DNA of 64,000 nt from CBDCVY01 sp965223245 (GCA_965223245.1 CBDCVY010000013.1:1240001-1304000), one strand, 5' to 3'; shown: positions 26,088 to 35,783, numbered from the stretch's first letter. Program-made: numbers and translations. The notes: generated from the sequence alone by a model not told the origin.

Positions 26088-28955
26088 TTAAACAATACAT
26101 ACGGCAAGTACCTGTTTCAGGTCACAGTCGCCCTTAAAAATTTTCCAGATTCCATCCTGCTTTAGAGTTCTCATTCCATCTGTAATAGCTTGATTTCTTA
26201 ATTTTTCTACTAAAGCTTCTTTCATTATCATTCTTTTAATTTCATCAGTGGCTTCTAAAGCCTCGTGTAATCCGGTTCTACCAGCATACCCGGTGTCATT
26301 ACATTTATCGCACCCAACAGGTTTGAAAAGTTTTAAATCATTATTGTATTGAATATCCAATTCCTTAAAATCTTCCGCACCGTATTCATTGACAAGTTTT
26401 TCAAACTCTTCTTTTGAAGGATGATATTCTTCTTTGCAATCTTTACAGAGAGTTTTAACTAAACGTTGAGCGACAATGAGTAGAAGGGCATCTGCAAAGT
26501 TGAGAGGATTCATACCCATATCTAATAATCTGGTAATTGTCTCAGGGGCGGAGTTAGTGTGGAGAGTGCTGAATACTAAGTGTCCAGTTAATGACGCTTC
26601 TAAACCGATAGAACATGTTTCTGCGTCTCGCATTTCTCCCACCATTATTACGTCAGGATCCCCTCGAAGAAATGATTTCATGCAACGGGCAAAATCAAGC
26701 CCTATTTTGTTTAATATTTGAACTTGACGTAAACCCTCCTGGGTGATTTCGACGGGATCCTCTGCGGTCCATATTTTTTTATCAGGTGTATTGATAAAGC
26801 CAAGGGTGGAATGAAGTGTTGTTGTTTTACCTGAACCCGTGGGTCCAACTACTAGTATTAAACCATACGGTTTTTGTGCCATACTTCTAACGAGATTAAT
26901 ATTTCTTTCGGAGAAATTCATTTTATCCAGTGGGATAGGCTTGCTGGCTGCTAAAATACGAAGTACCGCATCTTCGTTTCCTCCTACAGTTGGACATGTG
27001 GCCACTCTATATTCAATTTCTCGCCTGCCATATTTCATTTTTATTTTACCGTCTTGAGGAAGTCTTCTCTCAGCGATATCCAATCGGGCCATTATTTTTA
27101 ATCTAGAAAGGAAAGCCTGTTTGTACATTGGAGGTATTTCTTGATAAACACGACAAGTACCGTCCTTTCTAAAGCGGACTTTCATTATTTTTTTTCCAAT
27201 GCCAGGTTCTATATGAATATCTGATATTCCCTGATCATACGCATCGATTAATATTTTATTTACGAGTCTTACAATAGTACTATCTGTTTCGCTTATTGCA
27301 TTGAAATCTTCTTCTTCAGTTGAAGTTTCTATTTCAGTTTCATCAGTTTCGCTTTGAAGCGCATCTAACAAATCTGAAACTTGGGTAGAATCTTGCTCTT
27401 GAGGCTCTTCTTCGAAATCTTCTTCTGGAGTTACTTTTAAAAAGTCTTGAATGTCAGCTTTTAAACCCACCTTAAACTCTAATTCTTTTTTTGCAAAAAT
27501 GAGTTTTATATTTTGAATTTTGTCTGGGTTTAATGGGTTGTCAACAAGGATAGTAATTTTGTTGCCTTCCTTTTGAATGGGCAACCAAAAGTTCTTAGCT
27601 AGAAAATTTGTGTTTAAGCCTGCAAACAAAGATTGAGGCAGAACGATTGACTCTTTATATCCAAAATAAGGAACGCGATAAAACATTTCCAGGGATTTGC
27701 CTAAATCAGCCCGTTTAATTTTTATGTCCTTCAATAAAATAGTTTCAATATCTAATCCACTAATTCGTGCTTTCGATATAGCTTTTGTTAGTTCTGGTTG
27801 AGTTAATAGGGAATTGTCTATCAAATAGCTAAACTTCGTGGGTTTTGATTTGTTGGGTTTGCTTTGATTGTATATTGCAAGACCCAATGAATCTGAGATG
27901 ATTTGGATACTTCGTTCATCTTGTTCTGAAAAAAAGTTTTCATTATTTTTATTAACTAACTGTAAAACTCCCATTAACTTATCATTATAAATTAAGGGTG
28001 AGACCAGCATACATCGTGTTTTTTCGCCTGATACCTGGTCCCAGGATTTATCGAAGGTTAAATCTGGATGGAATTTAATTAACTCAACTGGATCATTTAC
28101 ATTTTTAATATTTAATAATCGTTTTTCTAAAGCAACACATCCAGCCACACTATTTGGAGAAATAGGTAAACGAATTTCTTCAATAGTGTCTCCCGGTCGA
28201 ATTTGAGAATAGATCTCTTTTTTGGCGTTATCCACTGCATAGATTGTGGCCATTTTTGTATCAAATAATTGATAAATGGGTGCCCGTAAATCTATTAAAA
28301 TTTCCTGAAGAGTCCCGGCAGAGTGAATAATATTTGATGTGGCCCGAATTTTTTCATCGATGATTTCTGCCTGCATTTTAACAATAGCGTGACCCAAACT
28401 TATCGCTAATTCTTTGGCAAGTTTTAAATCATTATCTGAAAAATACTCATCAGTTGTCTTGTTAATTATTTGTAAGACCCCGACCATTCTCTTGTTGTAG
28501 GGAAGGGCGACGACCATGACGGATTTTGTTCTATACTCCAGTTTATTATCCCAAGTTTTATCTAAACTTAAATCTGGGTGAATATTTTCCAATTCCGATT
28601 GATTGTAAGCATCTTGAATATTAATTGCTTTCCCTGTTGCTGCCACATAACCAGAAAGACTTTTTTGATTGATTTCAATTCTAATTTCTTCGATTTCGTC
28701 ATTTTCTGATTTGAAGTTTCTTGAGAAGAGTTGTCTCTTTGGTCTATCAATGGCATAGACTGTGACTTTATCAGCTTGAAAAATTTCCTTAAAATCTCTG
28801 GTTAAGTCAAAAAGAGTTCTCGTTACACTTTTGGCAGATAGAATTTTATTGATGATGGGTTTCAGCTTATCGCTAGCCCTTCGATCAAAATTCGCTTGAG
28901 CCGTAAAGGGTAAATTTTCAGTGGTTTTTGTTGAGGTAGGGTTTGAAGAACGCAA
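26088..28955 (-). CDS. GAF-domain GspE/PilB-type secretion ATPase (two GAFs)
   Basis: 955 residues. Two GAF domains in tandem (about residues 25-190 and 205-365) precede a MshEN-like domain (about 375-500), an acidic linker and the GspE/PilB ATPase core with GPTGSGKTTTLHSTL, MVGEMRDAETCSIGLEASLTG (split here as MVGEMRD and GLEASLTG) and CKDCKEEY ... CDKCNDTG. The ATPase half matches that of the neighbouring gene at most positions by eye, and both end in KQVLAVCIV. The start appears to be TTG at 28955 with AGGG upstream. A good promoter lies at 29003-29031. Probable role: energising a type IV pilus or related system in response to a GAF-sensed signal. Confidence 0.9.
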   Translation of the reverse strand: MRSSNPTSTKTTENLPFTAQANFDRRASDKLKPIINKILSAKSVTRTLFDLTRDFKEIFQADKVTVYAIDRPKRQLFSRNFKSENDEIEEIRIEINQKSLSGYVAATGKAINIQDAYNQSELENIHPDLSLDKTWDNKLEYRTKSVMVVALPYNKRMVGVLQIINKTTDEYFSDNDLKLAKELAISLGHAIVKMQAEIIDEKIRATSNIIHSAGTLQEILIDLRAPIYQLFDTKMATIYAVDNAKKEIYSQIRPGDTIEEIRLPISPNSVAGCVALEKRLLNIKNVNDPVELIKFHPDLTFDKSWDQVSGEKTRCMLVSPLIYNDKLMGVLQLVNKNNENFFSEQDERSIQIISDSLGLAIYNQSKPNKSKPTKFSYLIDNSLLTQPELTKAISKARISGLDIETILLKDIKIKRADLGKSLEMFYRVPYFGYKESIVLPQSLFAGLNTNFLAKNFWLPIQKEGNKITILVDNPLNPDKIQNIKLIFAKKELEFKVGLKADIQDFLKVTPEEDFEEEPQEQDSTQVSDLLDALQSETDETEIETSTEEEDFNAISETDSTIVRLVNKILIDAYDQGISDIHIEPGIGKKIMKVRFRKDGTCRVYQEIPPMYKQAFLSRLKIMARLDIAERRLPQDGKIKMKYGRREIEYRVATCPTVGGNEDAVLRILAASKPIPLDKMNFSERNINLVRSMAQKPYGLILVVGPTGSGKTTTLHSTLGFINTPDKKIWTAEDPVEITQEGLRQVQILNKIGLDFARCMKSFLRGDPDVIMVGEMRDAETCSIGLEASLTGHLVFSTLHTNSAPETITRLLDMGMNPLNFADALLLIVAQRLVKTLCKDCKEEYHPSKEEFEKLVNEYGAEDFKELDIQYNNDLKLFKPVGCDKCNDTGYAGRTGLHEALEATDEIKRMIMKEALVEKLRNQAITDGMRTLKQDGIWKIFKGDCDLKQVLAVCIV

Positions 28956-29002
28956 GTTGTGCCCTAATTAGTGATAATTAAATTAAATAAACTATTAATG
29001 TA

Positions 29003-29031
29003 ATTCTACTATTTTAGTGATAAAATTTCAA
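29003..29031 (-). promoter_or_regulatory. Candidate sigma-70 promoter for the ATPase pair
   Basis: On the minus strand TTGAAA (29031-29026), a 17-base spacer and TAGAAT (29008-29003) each match the consensus at five of six positions. It lies about 50 bases upstream of the start of the two-GAF ATPase, in the gap after parE, and would let the ATPases be expressed apart from topoisomerase IV. Confidence 0.55.
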
Positions 29032-29111
29032 GCTAAAACTAATAAATTAAAGGGCTTATTGGTTTAAAGTTCCAGGTTTTTTATTTCGGAAAATGAAATG
29101 AAAGTTTGGAA

Positions 29112-31001
29112 TTAAATATCTAGATCCGAACAAAATGCAGCCCGTTCTTTTATAAATTGAAAACGAGTTTGCGCATCTTTTCCCATTAAGCGATCGACTG
29201 TGTGGTTTGAGTTTTCTAAATCTTCAATTTCGACACGTATCAAGGTCCGATTTTTTTTATCCATCGTAGTAGCTTTTAAATCTGAAGAGGGCATTTCTCC
29301 TAATCCTTTAAATCGACCTACTTCATATCGTGTTCCATTGAGTTTGGAAATTATTTTGTCCTTTTCATTATCATCGACAGCATAAAATAATTTTTTTCCT
29401 GCATCGATTCTATAAAGAGGGGGTTGGGCGATAAATAAATTTCCATTTTGAATTAATTGAGGCATGTATCTGTAAAAGAATGTTAGTAGTAAGGTGCAAA
29501 TATGGGCTCCATCCACATCGGCATCAGTCATTAAAATTATTTTTCCATAGCGAAGTTTATTGTAATCGAATTTTGGTTCAATGCCTGTCCCGATTGCAGA
29601 TATGATATTTTTTATCTCTGAGTTCGCTAGGATTTTCTCCATTGTGGCGGTTTCTACATTTAGTATTTTTCCCCTTAAAGGAAGAATTGCCTGAGTTTTT
29701 CGGTCTCGGGCTTGTTTGCTTGAACCTCCTGCTGATTCCCCTTCACAAATGAACAATTCCGATTCTTCGCGATGTGTTGATGCGCAATCAGAAAGTTTTC
29801 CGGGTAGATTTAGGCGGTGAGATATATTTGTTTTTCGATGAACAGATTCCTTGGCTTGGCGTGAAGCAATTCTAGCTTGTGCAGCTAGAATAACCCTATT
29901 TGCAATTAAATCTCCTGTGGTTTGATGGTCATGTAAAAAATGTTCAAGAGAATGTTTGACCACGGAATCCACTTGAGACGTGATATCTGAGTTTAATCGC
30001 CCCTTGGTTTGACCCTGGAATTCAAGGTCACCTTGAAGATAAATATTTATAATGGCTATTAAACCCTCTTTAACATCATCCCCTGTTAGATTTGTAACAC
30101 CTTTAGGTAATAAACTTCTTCTATCTATATAACTACGAAGGGCTTTAGTGATTCCGTTTCTAAATCCATTTTCATGGGTTCCTCCGTCGATTGTTTTTAT
30201 CGCGTTGGCATAAGAATGAATAATGGTATCAGTATTGGAAGTCCAAAGGAAAGCGACTTCTAACCTTAATTGCTTATCTTCTTTCTCAATATAAAATGGA
30301 TTTTCCATCAGGGTAGGGCGACCTTCAGTTATTTTACCTATATAATCCTTGATTCCTTCTGGATATTGAAAAGTATGAGTTTGTTTATTTTCTTTGACAA
30401 TAATTTTGAGCCCTTTATTTAAAAAAGCTTTAGACTCAGCTTGTTCCAAAATTAATTTGGGGTTGAATTGGATTTTAGGGAAAATTTTTGGATCAGGAGA
30501 GAAAGTAATTTCTGTGCCTTTATTGCGAATGGCTTTGCCTTTTTTTAACTTAGTTTTGACTTTTCCTCTCGAAAAACTTTGTGTCCATTCATATCCATCT
30601 CGTTTCGAAGTAGCTGTTAAGGATTCTGATAAAGCGCATACCACTGCCATTCCAACGCCATGCAAACCGCCAGCTACTTTATAGGAACCTTCATCAAATT
30701 TTCCCCCAGAATGTAGAGTTGTAAACAAAATTTCGAGGGCGCTTTTTTTTGTGTTGCGAAACTTGTCAATGGGAATGCCACGCCCATTATCGCGGATGGT
30801 AATTTCTTTGTCTTTTTTTAATATAATTTCAATAGTATTGCAGTGACCATTGAGAGCCTCATCTACCGCATTATCCAAAATTTCCCATACAAGATGGTGT
30901 AATCCTGTTGAAGAAGTTGATCCGATATACATTCCGGGACGACGCCTAACGGGTTCCAATCCCTCTAATACCTGAATGTCTTTTGCTTTATAACTGCTCA
31001 T
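29112..31001 (-). CDS. parE: DNA topoisomerase IV subunit B (ParE)
   Basis: ATPase subunit of a type IIA topoisomerase. 629 residues with the GHKL ATP-binding motifs EILDNAVDEALNG, DNGRGIP and VAGGLHGVGMAVVCALS. The TOPRIM motifs are ELFICEGESAGGSSKQARD (starting near residue 412), PLRGKILNVE and MTDADVDGAHI. The length and the adjacent ParC-like subunit favour ParE over GyrB, which usually has about 800 residues. Ten bases separate it from parC upstream, so the two are almost certainly one operon. A separate gyrB is presumed elsewhere. Confidence 0.9.
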   Translation of the reverse strand: MSSYKAKDIQVLEGLEPVRRRPGMYIGSTSSTGLHHLVWEILDNAVDEALNGHCNTIEIILKKDKEITIRDNGRGIPIDKFRNTKKSALEILFTTLHSGGKFDEGSYKVAGGLHGVGMAVVCALSESLTATSKRDGYEWTQSFSRGKVKTKLKKGKAIRNKGTEITFSPDPKIFPKIQFNPKLILEQAESKAFLNKGLKIIVKENKQTHTFQYPEGIKDYIGKITEGRPTLMENPFYIEKEDKQLRLEVAFLWTSNTDTIIHSYANAIKTIDGGTHENGFRNGITKALRSYIDRRSLLPKGVTNLTGDDVKEGLIAIINIYLQGDLEFQGQTKGRLNSDITSQVDSVVKHSLEHFLHDHQTTGDLIANRVILAAQARIASRQAKESVHRKTNISHRLNLPGKLSDCASTHREESELFICEGESAGGSSKQARDRKTQAILPLRGKILNVETATMEKILANSEIKNIISAIGTGIEPKFDYNKLRYGKIILMTDADVDGAHICTLLLTFFYRYMPQLIQNGNLFIAQPPLYRIDAGKKLFYAVDDNEKDKIISKLNGTRYEVGRFKGLGEMPSSDLKATTMDKKNRTLIRVEIEDLENSNHTVDRLMGKDAQTRFQFIKERAAFCSDLDI

Positions 31002-31011
31002 GATTTTTTAA

Positions 31012-33288
31012 TTATAAGATGTTAATGATTTTGGACCGTTTCCCAATGCTAACTCCCTGGCTTCCACGATTGTATACAGGAACACCTGTCATTTTTAATG
31101 ATTTAGTTTTCCCACTTTCCAATACAAGTTCTAAGGTTTCTTTTTGATTTACACATTTCCCTAAGGAAACTTTACTTTTGCCAACGTTCATTAATTTAAT
31201 TCCTACCCCGGGACCACTGAGTTGGGTGATTTGATTCAACTTCAACATTAATCCTTTACCAATTTCAGAAACTAAAAAAGCATACTTTCCTTTTACAGGT
31301 GTTACCACTACCATTCTATGGTCATTTTTGAGAGTCATAACTTTTTTGCCAGAACGGCTAGTTTCGGATATCAAGGAGTAAGGAATTCTATATCCATAAC
31401 CTCCATCATTTACAAGGAGAAGTTCTTCTATTTCTTCGGAATATTCTTCGAAAGGGAGGGTGCTTTGTTCGCCTTTTTGTGAAGAGACAACTTGGTCTTT
31501 GGATGGGTCTTTGTCGAAAACAGGAAACATTTTTAAGACACGCTCTCCATCTTTAAATTTGAAAAGATTTTGAATAGGTTCCCCGAAGCCACTTCTTGTG
31601 TACGGTAAATTATAGACTTTATGAACATAGACCATTCCAAATGTCGTGAAAATAGCAATAAAGTTTTTAGTGTTTGTTCGAGTGATTCCAAGAAGAGAAT
31701 CGCCTTCCTTAAATTTCAATGTGGAAGGATCGGGAAGAGTTTTTATTTTGCGAATCCACCCATTACGGCTTAAAACTAGAACAACGTTTTCATGTTCGAT
31801 AAAATCTTCTGCGTTGTATTCTACGGCTTCAATCGTTTTGATTAGTGTTTTTCGTTTATCACCAAACTTGCTTTCAATTTCCTTAAGTTCTGCTTGGACC
31901 TCACTCCAGATTTTCTTGGAAGATTTTAAAATACCTTGAATTCTTTTTTGTTCTTTTTGTTTTTCTTTTTGTTCTTGCAGGATTTTTTCTATTTCTAGTG
32001 AAACTAGTCGATAAAGTGGGATTTCTAAAATCGCGTTGGCTTGGTCATCATCCAGTTTAAAGGCTTTTTTAAGTTTGTCGCTTGCCTCTTTTTTGGATTT
32101 TGAAGACCTGATTAACTTAAGTGCCTTATCCAAATTCTTAAATATGGCTGCGAAACCCGCTAGAATATGAAGTCTTTTCTCAATAAGTGCTAATTCATAT
32201 TTCAAGCGGCGGGTGACGACTTCTTTTCTAAAATCCAAAAAGTAAATGCATATTTCCTTTAAAGATAATCGGGAAGGTTCTCCGGAAGGAGTCAAGCAAT
32301 TAAAGTTTATTTGAAAATTATTTTCTAATTCTGTGTGCTTGAATAAATAAGTCATGATTTTATCGGGATCACTGCCAATTTTTATTTCTAGGACTACTCG
32401 AATATTTTCATCACTTTCATCACGCACATCCAATAGTGGGAGAAGCTTTTTCGCGATAATGATATCGGCAATTTTTTCTATAAGTCTGGATTTGTTTACT
32501 CCATAGGGAATTGAAGTAATAATGATTTGGCTTTTCCCACGAGGAAGTTGCTCTAAATTCCATTGCCCTCGAGTTTTTATTAGTCCGTGGCCTTTCTCAT
32601 AGGCTTGACGGATTTCAGTCTTTGAATTCAGAATGATCCCACTAGTCGGAAAATCCGGTCCCTTGATGTACTTCATTATTTGGGCAGTGGTTAAATCTCG
32701 GTTTCCGATTAAAGCAATTAAGGCTTTTATAACCTCTGACAGATTATGACTTGGGAAAGAACACGCCATACCCACAGCAATTCCTGAGGAACCATTGATC
32801 AATAAGTTTGGGATTCTGGATGGTAGAACTACCGGTTCTTTAAGAGTATTGTCATAGTTTGCCCGAAATTCAATGGTATCCTTTTTTATATCGTTCAACA
32901 TGAATGTGGTAATAGGCGTTAAACGACCTTCAGTGTATCGATAGGCAGCTGGAGCATCTCCATCCAATGAGCCAAAATTTCCTTTACCATCCACAAGGGG
33001 ATAGCGCATAGAAAAGTCTTGAGCCATACGGACCATGGATTCGTATGTAGAGGCATCTCCATGGGGATGGAATTTACCTAATACTTCACCAATTATTTTT
33101 GCCGATTTTACCGGTTTGCTATCTGATTGCATTCCCATCGAATTCATCGCAAATAAAATTCTACGATGAATAGGTTTTAAACCGTCTCTAACATCGGGTA
33201 AGGAACGAGAGACTATGGTTGAGAGTGCGTAAGTAAGAAAACGATTTTCTAATTCCTGTGTAATGTCTGAAACTTTTTCTTTTGCCAT
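31012..33288 (-). CDS. parC: DNA topoisomerase IV subunit A (ParC)
   Basis: DNA-cleaving subunit of a type IIA topoisomerase that decatenates daughter chromosomes. 758 residues with SLPDVRDGLKPIHRRILFAM, the quinolone-region segment KIIGEVLGKFHPHGDAS, the catalytic tyrosine Y118 in AAYRYTEGRL, and a shortened C-terminal beta-pinwheel. I find no GyrA box (QRRGGKG), and the size is that of ParC, so topoisomerase IV is favoured over gyrase. It is the first gene of a minus-strand pair with parE. No Shine-Dalgarno sequence is visible before the ATG. Confidence 0.9.
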   Translation of the reverse strand: MAKEKVSDITQELENRFLTYALSTIVSRSLPDVRDGLKPIHRRILFAMNSMGMQSDSKPVKSAKIIGEVLGKFHPHGDASTYESMVRMAQDFSMRYPLVDGKGNFGSLDGDAPAAYRYTEGRLTPITTFMLNDIKKDTIEFRANYDNTLKEPVVLPSRIPNLLINGSSGIAVGMACSFPSHNLSEVIKALIALIGNRDLTTAQIMKYIKGPDFPTSGIILNSKTEIRQAYEKGHGLIKTRGQWNLEQLPRGKSQIIITSIPYGVNKSRLIEKIADIIIAKKLLPLLDVRDESDENIRVVLEIKIGSDPDKIMTYLFKHTELENNFQINFNCLTPSGEPSRLSLKEICIYFLDFRKEVVTRRLKYELALIEKRLHILAGFAAIFKNLDKALKLIRSSKSKKEASDKLKKAFKLDDDQANAILEIPLYRLVSLEIEKILQEQKEKQKEQKRIQGILKSSKKIWSEVQAELKEIESKFGDKRKTLIKTIEAVEYNAEDFIEHENVVLVLSRNGWIRKIKTLPDPSTLKFKEGDSLLGITRTNTKNFIAIFTTFGMVYVHKVYNLPYTRSGFGEPIQNLFKFKDGERVLKMFPVFDKDPSKDQVVSSQKGEQSTLPFEEYSEEIEELLLVNDGGYGYRIPYSLISETSRSGKKVMTLKNDHRMVVVTPVKGKYAFLVSEIGKGLMLKLNQITQLSGPGVGIKLMNVGKSKVSLGKCVNQKETLELVLESGKTKSLKMTGVPVYNRGSQGVSIGKRSKIINIL

Positions 33289-33373
33289 AAAAAGAAACTA
33301 TTGGGATTTCTTGACCAGAGGTTTATTGCGTTAAGTTTTGGATTGGTGTTTTTGAAAAAACGAAAATGGTTTG

Positions 33374-33437
33374 AAAAGCCATGACTATTAAAAGGGTAAG
33401 GCTTTTATTTTCGCAGGTCTAATAAACTTACCCCTTT
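33374..33437. repeat. Two mutually exclusive hairpins in the parC-mrp gap
   Basis: AAAAGCC (33374-33380) can pair with GGCTTTT (33400-33406). Alternatively AAAGGGTAAG (33391-33400) can pair with CTTACCCCTTT (33427-33437, one bulged C). The two share position 33400 and would compete. They lie upstream of parC on the minus strand and could be part of its leader. The rest of 33289-33703 shows nothing else; a 69-codon minus-strand reading frame at 33428-33637 has no ribosome site and is not called. Confidence 0.3.
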
Positions 33438-33703
33438 AATTTTAAACACTTATCTATATGAATTATCATAGGTAAGCCCTTATGTAAAGAAGAAAATACC
33501 TTATATAGTATGCTAGGAAGCGAGCAATACCATATGTTGAAACTAACTTTTTCTTTTGTTTCCTTCAATTTGTGAGAATTCAAAACAAAATTTATTAAAA
33601 CTCTTTTGCTTCGGGGCCATCCTATAAACTGACCCATTCATTTATGTAATAGTGGGGATCATTTTCAAAAATCTCCTTAGGGTTACAGAAGAATATTCTC
33701 ATG

Positions 33704-33732
33704 TTAATATGAAAATTTTTTAGTCATATAAT
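33704..33732 (+). promoter_or_regulatory. Candidate sigma-70 promoter for mrp
   Basis: TTAATA (33704-33709, four of six), 17-base spacer, perfect TATAAT (33727-33732). It is followed by CCCTAATTGGGG around the predicted start site. It lies 37 bases before the mrp ATG. Confidence 0.6.
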
Positions 33733-33769
33733 TTCCCTAATTGGGGTTAAAAATAATTTGGAGAAATCG

Positions 33770-34867
33770 ATGTCTGATCAAGATTTACAAGTAAAAGTAA
33801 TTGGTGCCTTAAAAACTGTAATGGATCCGGATTTACACAAAAATATCGTAGATTTGGGTTTTGTTAAAAATATGGAAATTAAAAACGGAGTGGTTAAGTT
33901 CGATGTTGAGTTGACTACACCTGCCTGCCCGGTCAAAGAACAATTAAAAAATGAATGCTCCCAGAAGGTTGGCGAGATCGAAGGTGTTCAATCTGTTGAT
34001 GTCAATATGACGGCCACTGTTCGCCCTTCAGAGCACACTAAACCCATCTTAACAGGGGTTAAAAATATTATTGCCGTTGCCAGCGGAAAAGGTGGAGTTG
34101 GGAAATCTACAGTCAGCACGAACCTGGCTATGGCTTTAGGATTGACAGGAGCGTCAGTAGGACTAATGGATGGAGATGTTTATGGGCCAAGCATTCCTAA
34201 AATGTTGGGAATTCCAATTACCCCTCCAAAAGGCGGACCAGATAATAAGTTTTTTCCACACGAAAAATATGGGCTCAAAGTAGTATCAGCGGGTTTTTTA
34301 ACTGAAGAAGGTCAACCTCTTATGTTGAGAGGTCCTATGTTAGGTGGAATTATCCAACAATTTTTACAGAATGTGGAATGGGGAGAGTTGGATTATCTAG
34401 TAATTGATTTACCTCCAGGAACCGGAGATGTTCAATTGACCTTGACTCAACGAGCTCCTTTGTCGGGTGGAGTGATAGTTACCACCCCTCAGCAAATTAG
34501 TCTTATAGATGCTGAGAAAGGGGTAAAGATGTTCCAGCAGGTAAAAGTTCCAGTCCTTGGGGTAGTGGAAAATATGAGCTACTTCGTATGTGACGGTTGT
34601 GATAAAAAACATCAAATATTTCAAAGTGGAGCCGGTCAACAATTAGCGGATCAATTTAAAATTCCTCTCTTGGGTGAAGTTCCTCTAGTTCCGGATGTAG
34701 TCCAGGGGGGAGATAAAGGAGTTCCTATTATTTTGGAAAATCCTGACTCTCCGGCCTCTTTAGCCTATAAGCAATTGGCAGGGCAAGTGGCGGCACAAAT
34801 CAGTATTAATCAATCCAAAGAAGAAGGTAAAATTGATTCCAGTTTTGAATTGGCTTGGAAAAGTTAG
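33770..34867 (+). CDS. mrp: Mrp/ApbC iron-sulphur carrier ATPase with MIP18 domain
   Basis: Cytoplasmic P-loop ATPase that carries and delivers Fe-S clusters. 365 residues from this start: an N-terminal MIP18/DUF59 domain (TVMDPDLHKNIVDLGFVKN), then the Mrp core with the deviant Walker A ASGKGGVGKSTVSTNLAMAL, MDGDVYGPSIPKMLG, DYLVIDLPPGTGD, and the cluster-binding CDGC near residue 276. The ATG at 33770 has GGAG seven bases upstream; an in-frame TTG at 33758 is too close to that site. A DUF971 gene follows, a pairing often seen with mrp. Confidence 0.94.
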   Translation: MSDQDLQVKVIGALKTVMDPDLHKNIVDLGFVKNMEIKNGVVKFDVELTTPACPVKEQLKNECSQKVGEIEGVQSVDVNMTATVRPSEHTKPILTGVKNIIAVASGKGGVGKSTVSTNLAMALGLTGASVGLMDGDVYGPSIPKMLGIPITPPKGGPDNKFFPHEKYGLKVVSAGFLTEEGQPLMLRGPMLGGIIQQFLQNVEWGELDYLVIDLPPGTGDVQLTLTQRAPLSGGVIVTTPQQISLIDAEKGVKMFQQVKVPVLGVVENMSYFVCDGCDKKHQIFQSGAGQQLADQFKIPLLGEVPLVPDVVQGGDKGVPIILENPDSPASLAYKQLAGQVAAQISINQSKEEGKIDSSFELAWKS

Positions 34868-34922
34868 TTCCTGATTGGCAAGATTGAACTATTTTTAGTT
34901 TATTTAAGAAAGAAAAAATGAA

Positions 34923-35264
34923 ATGAATGATACTAATGCAGAAAATCCTACGCCAAAGGACATTAAACAGATTGATGAAATGACCTTGGGAATTTCGTGG
35001 TTAGATGGCCACGAATCCACTTACCCCGTAAAGCTTTTAAGAGAGAAGTGTCCTTGCGCAAATTGTATTGATGAATGGACAGGAGAAAAAAAAATTCTTC
35101 CGGGGACTATACCTGATTCTATAAAGCCCTTAAAGCTTAAAGCGGTTGGGTTGTATGCTATTCAAATTGATTGGAATGATGGCCATAGTACAGGGCTATA
35201 CCCGCATGAGCTTCTTCGAAACTTATGTCAATGTGGAGAATGTACTTCGTTACAATCAAATTGA
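34923..35264 (+). CDS. DUF971 / gamma-butyrobetaine hydroxylase N-terminal-like protein
   Basis: A 113-residue protein of the DUF971 family, which is the zinc-binding N-terminal domain also found in gamma-butyrobetaine hydroxylase. Visible motifs are ISWLDGHESTYPVKLLREKCPCANC (read as WLDGHE, LREKCPCANC), GLYAIQIDWNDGHSTGLYP (GLYAI, WNDGHSTGLY) and a terminal LCQCGEC. The cysteines fit metal binding. Next to mrp it probably works in Fe-S protein maturation; that is inference from context. It ends just before a clear terminator. Confidence 0.85.
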   Translation: MNDTNAENPTPKDIKQIDEMTLGISWLDGHESTYPVKLLREKCPCANCIDEWTGEKKILPGTIPDSIKPLKLKAVGLYAIQIDWNDGHSTGLYPHELLRNLCQCGECTSLQSN

Positions 35265-35281
35265 TTAATTAAAAGAAAAAT

Positions 35282-35316
35282 AAAAGCCCTCCCTGCATTT
35301 TGCAAGAAGGGCTTTT
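35282..35316. terminator. Bidirectional rho-independent terminator
   Basis: AAAAGCCCT (35282-35290) pairs perfectly with AGGGCTTTT (35308-35316); an inner TGCA/TGCA pairing caps it. A and T runs on both sides let it serve the converging DUF971 and PCP_red-domain genes. Confidence 0.85.
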
Positions 35317-35348
35317 CTATAACTATAAGGTAATATATTTTTTAGTAA

Positions 35349-35783
35349 TCACATCCCAACTTTTTCTCGAACTTCGTCCATTAGAGCGGCGTCGATAACT
35401 TTGATTCCACGATCTCTTGCAAAGCTAAGAACAGTTTTTTTAGCCATTCCTCTTACGAAAAATGGAACTTTTTGAATTCGGTCTTTAGCTTCTTGAGTCC
35501 ATTCGAAGGCATCATCGGGGAGTGGTTGCTTTATTTCTTCTTTCCCTTGTGCCAAGGCAGAACCTAATACACCCATGGGTTGAGTTGAAATATCAGAGGC
35601 TCCACCTGCTTCTACACCTAACTTACTGACAAATTCTGTTTCAAATTTATTGGTCAGCATGGCAATCATATGCCCACACTTTTTACATTTAAATTTTAAT
35701 GCGATACTTTTTCCCTCTTCGGGCATAATGCCATCGGTCTGGGTATCCATTTGTGCATCGCAAGGTATACAAAGAAATTTCAT
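35349..35783 (-). CDS. PCP_red-domain protein with N-terminal zinc-ribbon-like part
   Basis: 144 residues. The N-terminus has two CxxC pairs, CIPC and CKKC, likely a zinc ribbon or metal site. The C-terminus (about residues 95-140: WTQEAKDRIQKVPFFVRGMA and then ARDRGI) matches the small PCP_red domain found at the end of light-independent protochlorophyllide reductase BchB/ChlB and as a stand-alone protein in non-photosynthetic bacteria. Its role there is unclear; the domain is thought to bind near the Fe-S subunit. It follows the Mrp/NBP35 gene by 17 bases, suggesting a link to Fe-S protein assembly. GAGG precedes the ATG. Confidence 0.8.
   Translation of the reverse strand: MKFLCIPCDAQMDTQTDGIMPEEGKSIALKFKCKKCGHMIAMLTNKFETEFVSKLGVEAGGASDISTQPMGVLGSALAQGKEEIKQPLPDDAFEWTQEAKDRIQKVPFFVRGMAKKTVLSFARDRGIKVIDAALMDEVREKVGM

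Noticed and set aside
29112..33288. Possible gyrB-gyrA instead of parE-parC
   Set aside because: Subunit lengths (629 and 758) and absence of a GyrA box favour topoisomerase IV.
33428..33637. 69-codon minus-strand frame in the parC-mrp gap
   Set aside because: No ribosome binding site, no recognisable pattern, and it overlaps hairpin sequence; not supported as a gene.
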